This document shows, piece after piece, positions 9,209 to 17,761 of a DNA stretch of 64,000 bases. The position numbers were made by a program, and so were the translations under genes. Numbering within the stretch: position 1 is the stretch's first letter; each line of letters begins with the position of its first letter. The DNA is from a bacterium (GTDB lineage Archaea; Micrarchaeota; Micrarchaeia; Micrarchaeales; CABMGC01). The notes under the pieces are model-generated. The model was not told where the DNA came from, did not search any database, and saw only the letters and a program-made list of their open reading frames with translations. The stretch spans positions 1-64,000 of the forward strand of contig JAKBPE010000004.1 in assembly GCA_021829835.1 (NCBI GenBank). The letters are read 5' to 3'.

Positions 9209-10075
9209 ATGGGGGAGAAGGCTGGGGAGCCTAACCCAAGGTTATGCATTGCCTGTGGGAAAGGCCAGATAGTGCTGGATGGACTACTTGGCGAGTATTA
9301 CTGCGGAATCTGCGGCTTGGTAGCCGAAGAGGGCGTAGTGGATTTCTCTGATGTCTCATTCCTTTTTGATGAGGACAATCTATCATCACAATCTCCTACG
9401 AGCTTCACAAAAGTAAACAAAGGACTGGGCACGCTTCTGGATGCGAAGGATGCCATCTTTTCAGGCATAGATAACAAGAACTTATTAAGAGAACCGATGG
9501 AAAATGAGGAGAGAAACTTCTCAAAGGCACTTCACTATTTACACATTGTCTGGGATGGACTATCGCTTCCTGGAGATTTGAGGAGCAGCTCCGCGATTCT
9601 GTATCGGAAATGCATAAAGAGGGGCATAACTAACGGGAGAAAGATGGAGGTCATGGCCCTTGCCACAGCCTCAATGATGTGCGAAGAGGCTGGAATAACT
9701 CGTAGTACAGATAAGTTGATTGAAGCATTCGAATTAAAGTCAAACGAGATAACTGCATGTACGAAGGCAATTAAAGAAGGGTTTGGAGTAATTGAGAAAC
9801 ACCAGCAACTTAGAACCTTATTATCTGATGGCCTCATCAAGGTTGAAGCTGCGGAGGAATTGAAGAATAAGGCCTCCAGGATGATGGAAGCCGTAATAAT
9901 GAACAAGCTCTATTCAAGGAAGAAGCCGGAGGTGGTGGTGATGGTGGTTCTGATGCCGGTCCCGATGGCTGAGGGGCTTAGGCTAGCCAGGCTCGGCCAA
10001 ACAGACAATCCAACCACAAGGCGTGCCAGAGGGCTCGCTCCGCAATCGCTCGCCAGCTCGGCACGCCGCTTGTAG
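9209..10075 (+). CDS. Divergent transcription initiation factor B-like protein; C-terminal frame uncertain
   Basis: CIACGKGQIVLDGLLGEYYCGICGLVAEEG zinc ribbon plus helical cyclin-like region. Another frame gives LFKEEAGGGGDGGSDAGPDG* ending at 9972. Confidence 0.7.
   Translation: MGEKAGEPNPRLCIACGKGQIVLDGLLGEYYCGICGLVAEEGVVDFSDVSFLFDEDNLSSQSPTSFTKVNKGLGTLLDAKDAIFSGIDNKNLLREPMENEERNFSKALHYLHIVWDGLSLPGDLRSSSAILYRKCIKRGITNGRKMEVMALATASMMCEEAGITRSTDKLIEAFELKSNEITACTKAIKEGFGVIEKHQQLRTLLSDGLIKVEAAEELKNKASRMMEAVIMNKLYSRKKPEVVVMVVLMPVPMAEGLRLARLGQTDNPTTRRARGLAPQSLASSARRL
10016..10073. repeat. GC-rich inverted repeat
   Basis: ACAAGGCGTGCC (10016-10027) pairs with GGCACGCC-(gc)-TTGT (10060-10073). 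Confidence 0.6.
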
Positions 10076-10190
10076 GTTTACATAGATTATAAGGTTCCCG
10101 AAGAAGTAAACACAATGTTTCAGAGATAAAAATAGAAGAAAGGTTTACCCTAAAATAAAAAATGGTGAACCTTTCTTTGGCTGTGGGGGC

Positions 10191-10424
10191 TTATATGCCT
10201 CCAAAACCACTGGTATTTTCGAATAGGTCGTAGATGAACATGCCCAGACTTACCGTACCTATGATCCCCGCCACCGCTAGGATTATGACCACCACAGCAT
10301 AGAAGAGGTCCATGTTTATGCCTGCTGCGGCAAATGCGCCTGCCAACATGCACAAAACTGCGATTACTATCGCCAGTTTTAATGTTTCTATTCCGTCTTC
10401 GACCACTTTCCCATATGGATTCAT
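10191..10424 (-). CDS. Small protein with two predicted transmembrane helices
   Basis: 77 aa; LAIVIAVLCMLAGAFAAAG and FYAVVVIILAVAGIIGTVSLGMFIY segments. Confidence 0.55.
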   Translation of the reverse strand: MNPYGKVVEDGIETLKLAIVIAVLCMLAGAFAAAGINMDLFYAVVVIILAVAGIIGTVSLGMFIYDLFENTSGFGGI

Positions 10425-10566
10425 TTTCTCGCCTTTATATTTTAGGTGGCTCTTTTCCTATTTATTGCTTTTGTACGAAAAAATTCTGGAGGCAATACTT
10501 TTTATTTTTAAAAGTTCTAACTATTAATCTACGGATCTGAGGTATATGTTATCGACCATACAAAGC

Positions 10567-10634
10567 GAATCGGCTTTGACGACGGGAGAACCTTACCCCC
10601 AAAGGATAGCATTTGATAGCGTTTGTCATGGTTT
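10567..10634 (+). repeat. att-like direct repeat R1 (core CCTTACCCcCA at 10591-10601)
   Basis: Aligns ungapped with R3 at 54/68 positions (hand count); core matches the tRNA-Val 3' end at 10/11. Confidence 0.75.
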
Positions 10635-10693
10635 TACATGCCTCCTAGAAGGCTTTTATATGTGAACAGAGCCACCTATCTTGGAAGGATAGA

Positions 10694-11908
10694 ATGAAAT
10701 TAAGCAAGTTGCCATACTCACAGGCTATACTTCCACCAGATAGCTGGAGGGAGATGACTTTCGCTGAACTAGTGAGAAAGGCACATCTGGCTTATGACAT
10801 GAGCCAAGGGATTTGCTTCATACCTGCTGTGCTTACCAGAACTTATCGAAGAATGGATTCTATCATACGTGAGGCCTGCCTGGAAGAGAGTTTTTCTGAG
10901 GTTCAGGTACCCTTACTAATGAGAACCGAACTTGTGAGAAAGAGTGGTAAATATGAAAAATATGGAAGCGAGTTCTTTGAAGTTGGAAGGGATTCCAGGT
11001 ATATTTTATCCGGAACAACCGAAGAGATGTTTTTGCAATATCTGTCTCGAGGAGGCCTAGAATCTTATAATCAGCTTCCAATCAGGGCGTTCTATTTTGG
11101 TGAGATATTCAGAAATATAAAAAGGCCTGAAGGATTGTACAAAGGCAGGGAATTCTATGGCCATTATGCCTTGTCTCTGGATGCAGATAGTGAAGGTTAT
11201 ATTAAGAGCCTTGCTGCCTTTGAGGCTATGTGCGAGAAGGTATGGAGACTACTCGGTATACAGAATGTAGTATATAAGATAAAGAGCAATGACGGACTTG
11301 CTGTAGAATACCTTTCAGAAAGCCTTTCAGGAGACAGAACTTTTGATAAGAGTGTTGTTATAAAACGTGGTGAAGGCCAGCATTCTGACAAAACATTATC
11401 TTCTGACAAAAAGCTAAGTAGTCTAGCCATGGCGTATATTTTCAGTGAGGCAGATAATTTTGGACTAGCCTTTACCAACTCAGAAGGAAGAAAAGCTATT
11501 CCTGTTGTAGGTACCTATGCGATAGGCATTCAGAGGTGTCTTGCTACAATGTTTGACAACCTTAGAGATGAATCAGGAATCAATCTGCCTAAACAGGTAA
11601 GACCTTTTGATATAGCAATTATACCAATTGATCCAAACAATCAGAGTCAGAACGAGATTCTTGAAAGGCTTTATATATCATTATCAAAGGCAGGCTTATC
11701 TGTCGCATTGGATGATAGACGCTTGATGCTCTCCGAAAGACTTAGATTTGCAGACTTTGTAGGGATTCCATACAGGATGGTGTTTGGTGTAAGAGATATG
11801 AAAAGGCAGGTAATTGAAATTAGAGAGAGGGGAGATCGAGACAAATTTGACTATATATCACTTACAGAAGCGGTGGAATCTGTCAAAAAATTAGTGCGAG
11901 AAGAATAA
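10694..11908 (+). CDS. Class II prolyl-tRNA synthetase-like protein (no editing insertion)
   Basis: SGTTEEMFLQ, FYFGEIFRNIKRPEGLYKGREFY, GTYAIGIQRCLATM (motif 3), C-terminal PFDIAIIPID...DDR...ERLRFADFVGIPYRMVFG anticodon-binding-like domain; 404 aa. Confidence 0.8.
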   Translation: MKLSKLPYSQAILPPDSWREMTFAELVRKAHLAYDMSQGICFIPAVLTRTYRRMDSIIREACLEESFSEVQVPLLMRTELVRKSGKYEKYGSEFFEVGRDSRYILSGTTEEMFLQYLSRGGLESYNQLPIRAFYFGEIFRNIKRPEGLYKGREFYGHYALSLDADSEGYIKSLAAFEAMCEKVWRLLGIQNVVYKIKSNDGLAVEYLSESLSGDRTFDKSVVIKRGEGQHSDKTLSSDKKLSSLAMAYIFSEADNFGLAFTNSEGRKAIPVVGTYAIGIQRCLATMFDNLRDESGINLPKQVRPFDIAIIPIDPNNQSQNEILERLYISLSKAGLSVALDDRRLMLSERLRFADFVGIPYRMVFGVRDMKRQVIEIRERGDRDKFDYISLTEAVESVKKLVREE

Positions 11909-12082
11909 ACATGGAATCAACCTATAAAAGAGCATTAATGGGAGTTTACGGTGCGCATAAACCTAGAAATTTAGATATTAGAAAGGACATAAATCTCGCA
12001 GTTACTTGTCTATTAATAGTGTAAATGCAGATAATGTATTTATATATAATAGAACTACTAAGATATTAGATCGGGTGGAAGT

Positions 12083-13213
12083 ATGAATTCATTATATTTG
12101 CCGAATGAAGATCATACGCTAGGGTATGCTGGGAATAAGATTTTCAAACCTATAAAAAGCATATCTAATGACATTAGTATAGACTTGTTCAGAAGTAGGT
12201 TGAAGGAACTTCATAACGACGAAATGTGGGATCATATCTCAAGAATAAATCACACAATTAATATGGCTACTCACGAGTATTTCGATAAATTGGGTAGCCT
12301 TTTCGTTTTATTGCCACTCACCACAAGAATGATCTCATCTCCTGGGGCATTGTATGGTAAGGAAAAACTTGATTATACGCAGGACACGGTTCCCGTAAAG
12401 TTAAACTGGTTTGAACTCAAAAAAGATATCTTCCTATCAGAATCTTCTCAGATATATCTTGAGCTTTATCTTGCTATGAAGAACATAAAAGGAGTTTATG
12501 CAGTCTATAATTCCTTTAGAAAGGAGCCTTCAGATTCAACTCACCTTTCAGAATTCCACCATATTGAATATGAAGGAAAGGTATCTCAGAAGGAAAATAA
12601 AAAAGTAATAATAGATCTGATAGGAAAAATTATCGACAAACTTCTGAAATTAAACGCAGATGACTTATCATTCTTCATCTCAGATGGAGATATATACTTC
12701 CTTAAAGATTTCGCTAAAAACAGAAGAATAACTGAGATTACATTTGAGCAGGCTTTGGATGTACTTTATAGCAAAACAAAGAATAATAAGTACAAGGAAT
12801 TCACCAGCAAGAATTTTGGGGCTTGGGAGGAAGTCAAACTAACAAGTGAAACTGGGAACATCACTGCGATCTCAGAATTTCCTCTTTATGAGGTAGCGTT
12901 TTATCACGCTCCTATTGATAATGATGGAAAATCAGTTGCAGATAATACTGATTTTATATGGCCTTATTACAGGGAATTTGTAGGCTCAGGACATAGAGTA
13001 AGATCTTTGGACGAGTTGCTTGTAAAGGCTAAAAAGTTTAACCTTCCTGAGCAGGATTATAGGAATTATCTGGCATCACGCCAGTTTGATGATTATTCAG
13101 AGACTTCAGGATTCGGATTAGGCTGGGAGAGATTTTTGCAGGGACTGCTAAAGATGCCCTTTATATATTCTGCTTCTGCATTCCCCAGAGTTCATAATAC
13201 AATAGAGCCGTAG
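12083..13213 (+). CDS. AsnRS/AspRS-like class IIb catalytic core without the N-terminal OB anticodon domain
   Basis: YNSFRKEPSDSTHLSEFHHIEYEG (motif 2) and SGFGLGWERFLQGLLKMPFIYSASAFPR (motif 3). Confidence 0.8.
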   Translation: MNSLYLPNEDHTLGYAGNKIFKPIKSISNDISIDLFRSRLKELHNDEMWDHISRINHTINMATHEYFDKLGSLFVLLPLTTRMISSPGALYGKEKLDYTQDTVPVKLNWFELKKDIFLSESSQIYLELYLAMKNIKGVYAVYNSFRKEPSDSTHLSEFHHIEYEGKVSQKENKKVIIDLIGKIIDKLLKLNADDLSFFISDGDIYFLKDFAKNRRITEITFEQALDVLYSKTKNNKYKEFTSKNFGAWEEVKLTSETGNITAISEFPLYEVAFYHAPIDNDGKSVADNTDFIWPYYREFVGSGHRVRSLDELLVKAKKFNLPEQDYRNYLASRQFDDYSETSGFGLGWERFLQGLLKMPFIYSASAFPRVHNTIEP

Positions 13214-13218
13214 ATTGG

Positions 13219-14052
13219 ATGGATATCAGAAATCTCAAAGTTGAAGACATTCAGAAGATGAATTACAATGAGTTAATAGGTATTGTTAAAGAGACGAACA
13301 GGCCGCCTGGAGGAATTAAAACAATAATGGAAGTTTTGAATACTGTCAGTCTGGATGAAAACTCCAAAATACTCGATATAGGCACAAGCACAGGATTTAC
13401 AGCTATAGAATTTGCAAGACTGACAAAATGCAATGTTGTAGGTATAGATATAAATCAAATGTCTTTGGATGAAGCAAAGAAAAGAGCCGAAAGATTAAAG
13501 TTAAACACCGCATCATTTTTAAAAACTGATGCGACAAATCTTCCATTTAAAGAAAATGAATTTGATCTTGTTTTTTGTGGGAATGTGACATCTTTAATTC
13601 CTAATAGAAAGAAGGCATTTTCGGAGTATATTCGTGTTTTGAAGGAAGGAGGTTTCCTTGTAGCTACACCTATGTATTATAGAAGAGATCCGCCGTCTCT
13701 TTTGATTGAGAAGATTTCTTCTGCCATAAGAACAGAGATTAAAATAGACCGAAAAGGATATTGGTTATCATTTTTCTCAGATAATAATCTACAACACATA
13801 TCGATTAAAGATTTTGTTTTTGACACTATAAATTCAGATAGGATAGATCTATTTATCAATAATATCCTAAGCAGAGAACATCTGGGAGATCTTTCAGAGC
13901 AGGTTATGAAACTCTTAAAAGAAAAATATGGCAATTATATATCGCTCTTTTCAGAGAATCTCAGATATATGGGTTACTCTCTTATCATTCTAAGGAAAAA
14001 GGATTCTGAGATTGATGAGGAATTATTTACATCAACTGCTTGTGACTCCTGA
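13219..14052 (+). CDS. Class I SAM-dependent methyltransferase
   Basis: ILDIGTSTGFTAIEFARL, VVGIDIN, LPFKENEFDLVFCGNV; 3' end overlaps the convergent peptidase gene by 21 bp. Confidence 0.85.
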   Translation: MDIRNLKVEDIQKMNYNELIGIVKETNRPPGGIKTIMEVLNTVSLDENSKILDIGTSTGFTAIEFARLTKCNVVGIDINQMSLDEAKKRAERLKLNTASFLKTDATNLPFKENEFDLVFCGNVTSLIPNRKKAFSEYIRVLKEGGFLVATPMYYRRDPPSLLIEKISSAIRTEIKIDRKGYWLSFFSDNNLQHISIKDFVFDTINSDRIDLFINNILSREHLGDLSEQVMKLLKEKYGNYISLFSENLRYMGYSLIILRKKDSEIDEELFTSTACDS

Positions 14053-15069
14053 CTCGGATAACTCAAATGAATTAGAGTGTGAGTCGATAAGAGCTCTTAC
14101 CCCCAACGGTAAGGTCAATATGGGATCCGTATGCCCTATATCTGCACCATATAGAATTGGTATGTTATAAGTTACAGTGTTCTCCAACAGAATCTTTTTC
14201 AATTCGGTTACCTCCTCGGCGCTATAATGTGTAGGTCTTCCTACTATGAGTCCCTTTATCTGAGAAAGTGTTCCATACAAATCGAGATCTGTGAGTAGTG
14301 AATCGACCTCAGATACAGGTTCACCTTTTGTAAAATCGTGGCTCTCTGGAATATCTAAAAACATGATTGCATTTTTATGATTAGGCCAGAATTTTGTGCC
14401 TTTAAGATGCATTATTGAAGGTAGGCAGCCGCCCATAAGAATTCCTTCCGCTTTTCCTTGCCTTAGCCATTCATAACCGTTATTTTTTATCATCTTCCTT
14501 GATCTTTCCAGATCAAGTCTTTGCATCCAGTCGAGTATTTCATCTGTCCATTTATCAGAAGGCTTTATCTTGCCAACAGGCTTGGAGGAGCATACCGCTT
14601 TATTGAAATAATCAATTGTGTAAGGAAGGGGTTTTGGTTGTTCTGCAAACTGCGTCATTATACAGGGGCCATAAAAAGTCATTAGATTTGACTGTGTATG
14701 AAGAGCATAATGTAGTACAGATATGTCAGAATACCCACAAAATATCTTTGGATTATCCTTTATAGTACTAAAATCAAGGTATTTCAATGTTTGATTGGCA
14801 GTATACCCTCCTATATTACAGATTATTGCCTTGATCTCATCGTCATTGAAAGCCTCATTGATGTCTTTTGCCCTGTTCTTGGCAGTATCTGAGCTGTGGC
14901 CCTTTGAACTTGTTGCTGTTGGAAATAATTTGATCTTATAGCCCTCATTCCTAAGATACTCTGAGGCATTTTGTAAGCGATGTGGCACGAAGGCCGAGAA
15001 ACCCGAAGATGGTGCAACTACACCTATTGTATCCCCTTTTTCAAGCAGACTCGGCTTTGATAAAGACAT
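14032..15069 (-). CDS. MccF-like S66 serine peptidase / LD-carboxypeptidase family
   Basis: LLEKGDTIGVVAPSSG, NIGGYTANQTLKYLDF, KIFCGYSDISVLHYAL, MTFYGP. Start set at the internal Met (MSLSKPSLLEKGD). Confidence 0.85.
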   Translation of the reverse strand: MSLSKPSLLEKGDTIGVVAPSSGFSAFVPHRLQNASEYLRNEGYKIKLFPTATSSKGHSSDTAKNRAKDINEAFNDDEIKAIICNIGGYTANQTLKYLDFSTIKDNPKIFCGYSDISVLHYALHTQSNLMTFYGPCIMTQFAEQPKPLPYTIDYFNKAVCSSKPVGKIKPSDKWTDEILDWMQRLDLERSRKMIKNNGYEWLRQGKAEGILMGGCLPSIMHLKGTKFWPNHKNAIMFLDIPESHDFTKGEPVSEVDSLLTDLDLYGTLSQIKGLIVGRPTHYSAEEVTELKKILLENTVTYNIPILYGADIGHTDPILTLPLGVRALIDSHSNSFELSESGVTSS

Positions 15070-15109
15070 AAATATGAAGATTGACCTCAATATATATAAA
15101 ATAAGCTGG

Positions 15110-17143
15110 GTGCTTAATCTGGACAATCCCGATGTACTTGTTAAGGGAAATGGTATGTTCGTTGATGACATTACATTTCCCGAAATGTTACATATGGCAG
15201 TGATAAGAAGCCCTTATGGCAGAGCAAGAATTTTGAGTATTAGCGGCGGCCTCAATGCAGCAGAATTTAATCCAGCTCTTGCTACGGTGCTAGAAACTGC
15301 AGGTAAGGGAAGAGAAGCGTATATCCAACATGTTTTTGCGAATGGTAGTGTTAACTATTATGGTGAACCAGTCGCTGCAGTATTTGGAAATAGCATTTAC
15401 GAAGCCCTAGACAATTCAGAAAAAGTTAGAGTAGAGTATGATCCTATGAAGGCTATTGTAAGCATAGATGATGCTCTTATTAGAGAACCGTTGTATCCAG
15501 GACTAAATAATAACATAATGGTGGAGAATTATGTAGGGCAGAATTTTGAAATGTTAGATGCACCGGTGATGATAAAGGACACATTCTTTAATGATAGAAT
15601 ATCCCCAAATCCTATAGAAACAAGAGGGCTTATCGCATCTTATAAGTCAGGTCTATTGGATATTTGGATGTCTGTTCAGGCGGCTTCTAGTTTGAAGATA
15701 GACATATGCAAAACACTAGATTTGGATCCAGACAAAGTGAGGATAATCCAAGCCGATACCGGAGGTGGCTTCGGTTCAAAAGGGGGAATTATGTATCCAG
15801 AGTATGCTATGGCAATATACGCCTCAATGAAATCAGGAAAGCCAGTCAAATGGATAGAAACAAGGGAAGAGCATCTTAAAGCGACATGTCAAGGGCGTGG
15901 CGTGCGTGGAGAGATGACACTTTATGCTAATGAAAATGGAAGGGTACTGGGAATAAAAGGGACTGTGACTGTAGATGGGGGCGCATATGCAGGAGGAATG
16001 GCAGAATTTGCACCTGCACATATCGTAAGGCAACTTACAGGCGTGTATCAGATTGAGAATGCCTATTTTAGAGCAGTAAGTGTTTATACGAATAAAGTAC
16101 CTCATGGACCTTATAGGGGTGCAGGTATGCCTGAAGCCTCTTTCTTTATAGAAAGAATGATGGACAGGCTGGCAGACAAACTGAATATGGACCCAATTGA
16201 GATTAGATTAATTAATGCGACAAAAACTGAGTTTAGATCTCCTCTGGGCATGGAGATTGGGCCCTCAGCTCGATTCGTAGCTGAAGCTGCAAAGGAATTT
16301 GATTATGATCGACTTAGAAATACAAGTACGGGATTCTCTTGTTTTGTACTTGTCCCCCAAACAGATTTTGGAGAAAGTGCACGAATAAAGATAGAAAACG
16401 GAAAAGTAAATGTCTGGTTAGGTTCAAATACACATGGACAGAGACATGAGGTTGTTGTGAAGCGATTACTTAGGGAGGAGCTCGAAGTTAGTGAAGATAT
16501 AATAACTTTGCTCAGAGGAGACACGAGCAAAATTAGAGATGGTTTTGGGAGTGGAGGGAGCAGATCGATTATGATGGGAGGCACAGCATTGATATTTGCA
16601 GCAAGAAAAATCAAGGACCAAATAAGGAAGACTTCGGGTAAATACAGTAGTGATGTTTTACTTTCCAGCAATTTTGATGTTTCCTATAATTATTCACATG
16701 AAGGAGAAATAAACTCTTTTGGTGCAAACTTTGCTAAGGTGAGTATAGATGAATCTGGAGGTATTAAAGTCGAAGAAGTTAAGTCTTATTATGATGTTGG
16801 AAGACTAATCGATCCTGAAGGCGCAAAAGCACAGGTTATGGGAGGAGTTTTGCAAGGAATAGGTCAGGTCTTATCTGAAAGAATTATATATGATGAAAAT
16901 GGACAATTACTAACTTCAGGTATAGCTGAAGCAGGATTACTGAGAGCAGATAATACACCTAGATTTGTTGTAAATTTTGTTGAGAATCCTTCTTGCCTTC
17001 CACACGGAGCTAAAGGATTAGGTGAATCTCCAGCTATAGGAACGCCGACTGCAGTAGTAAGAGCGATAGAAAATGCCATTAATGACAAAATAAGCAACAC
17101 CCCGATAAGCCTAAAACAGATAAGGAAATTGAAATCAGGCTGA
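15110..17143 (+). CDS. Xanthine dehydrogenase/CO dehydrogenase-type molybdenum hydroxylase large subunit (orphan); start ambiguous (ATG 15074 or GTG 15110)
   Basis: GGGFGSKGG, GPYRGAGMPEASFFIERMMDRLA, AQVMGGVLQGIGQ, AKGLGESPAIGTPTAV. Confidence 0.85.
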   Translation: MLNLDNPDVLVKGNGMFVDDITFPEMLHMAVIRSPYGRARILSISGGLNAAEFNPALATVLETAGKGREAYIQHVFANGSVNYYGEPVAAVFGNSIYEALDNSEKVRVEYDPMKAIVSIDDALIREPLYPGLNNNIMVENYVGQNFEMLDAPVMIKDTFFNDRISPNPIETRGLIASYKSGLLDIWMSVQAASSLKIDICKTLDLDPDKVRIIQADTGGGFGSKGGIMYPEYAMAIYASMKSGKPVKWIETREEHLKATCQGRGVRGEMTLYANENGRVLGIKGTVTVDGGAYAGGMAEFAPAHIVRQLTGVYQIENAYFRAVSVYTNKVPHGPYRGAGMPEASFFIERMMDRLADKLNMDPIEIRLINATKTEFRSPLGMEIGPSARFVAEAAKEFDYDRLRNTSTGFSCFVLVPQTDFGESARIKIENGKVNVWLGSNTHGQRHEVVVKRLLREELEVSEDIITLLRGDTSKIRDGFGSGGSRSIMMGGTALIFAARKIKDQIRKTSGKYSSDVLLSSNFDVSYNYSHEGEINSFGANFAKVSIDESGGIKVEEVKSYYDVGRLIDPEGAKAQVMGGVLQGIGQVLSERIIYDENGQLLTSGIAEAGLLRADNTPRFVVNFVENPSCLPHGAKGLGESPAIGTPTAVVRAIENAINDKISNTPISLKQIRKLKSG

Positions 17144-17248
17144 TAAATCTTGGTATAGACCATCATTCTATTTTGTCTATCATAGTGATATTCTTCGATA
17201 TCATTTACTATAATTTGTAGTCATTTCATATCATTTTACATCGAAAAT

Positions 17249-17316
17249 GATTCGGCCTTTACCGCCTAAGAACCTTACCCTCACTTGTATGCATTTGTCT
17301 GCTTGTGACAGTGTTT
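17249..17316 (+). repeat. att-like direct repeat R2 (core CCTTACCCTCA at 17273-17283)
   Basis: 11/11 match to the tRNA-Val 3' end; ungapped 49/68 identity to R3, strongest in the left half. Confidence 0.75.
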
Positions 17317-17455
17317 GGTATAGAAAGTGAAGTAGATAGATATAGATGATTGACATTTATCTACCTAACTAATATATGGCACTTGTAGTCAAAAAGGATA
17401 ATATCAAAGCAGCTATGTTACCAACCAGGAACTCCCTTATTTGCTAGCATTCTGG

Positions 17456-17471
17456 ATCGAAAATAATTCGG
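17456..17471 (+). repeat. Partial copy of the sequence leading into R2
   Basis: ATCGAAAATAATTCGG vs ATCGAAAATGATTCGG at 17240-17255 (15/16). Confidence 0.5.
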
Positions 17472-17531
17472 GGTTCTTGGCTTGGAAGAAGTCAGGAAGG
17501 TTTAAAATTCCGAATGTGCAATATATATTTG

Positions 17532-17753
17532 ATGAAGGACATGCAGACGCAGCAGATGCTTGAAAGACAGATTAACACTAAGCTTGACAGGATTGCGAAA
17601 ATGCTGAGCATAGTGCTTGAGAAGATGGACGAGGCCGAGCCAGACAAGAAGCTCATCAGGAGGATAGCGAAGGAATGGAGGGAGATTGATTCTGGAAAAG
17701 TGAAGGTACATCATTACAAGAACCTTGCGGAGTTCAAGAGAGCAATAAGCTGA
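17532..17753 (+). CDS. Putative antitoxin of a RelBE-type toxin-antitoxin pair
   Basis: Small charged protein (MKDMQTQQMLERQINTKLDRIAKML...) directly upstream of a RelE-like gene. Confidence 0.65.
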   Translation: MKDMQTQQMLERQINTKLDRIAKMLSIVLEKMDEAEPDKKLIRRIAKEWREIDSGKVKVHHYKNLAEFKRAIS

Positions 17754-17761
17754 CTGATCCT

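Noticed and set aside
14091-14110. CTTACCCCCAA resembling the att core
   Set aside because: Lies inside the MccF-like coding sequence and lacks the rest of the 68-bp repeat.
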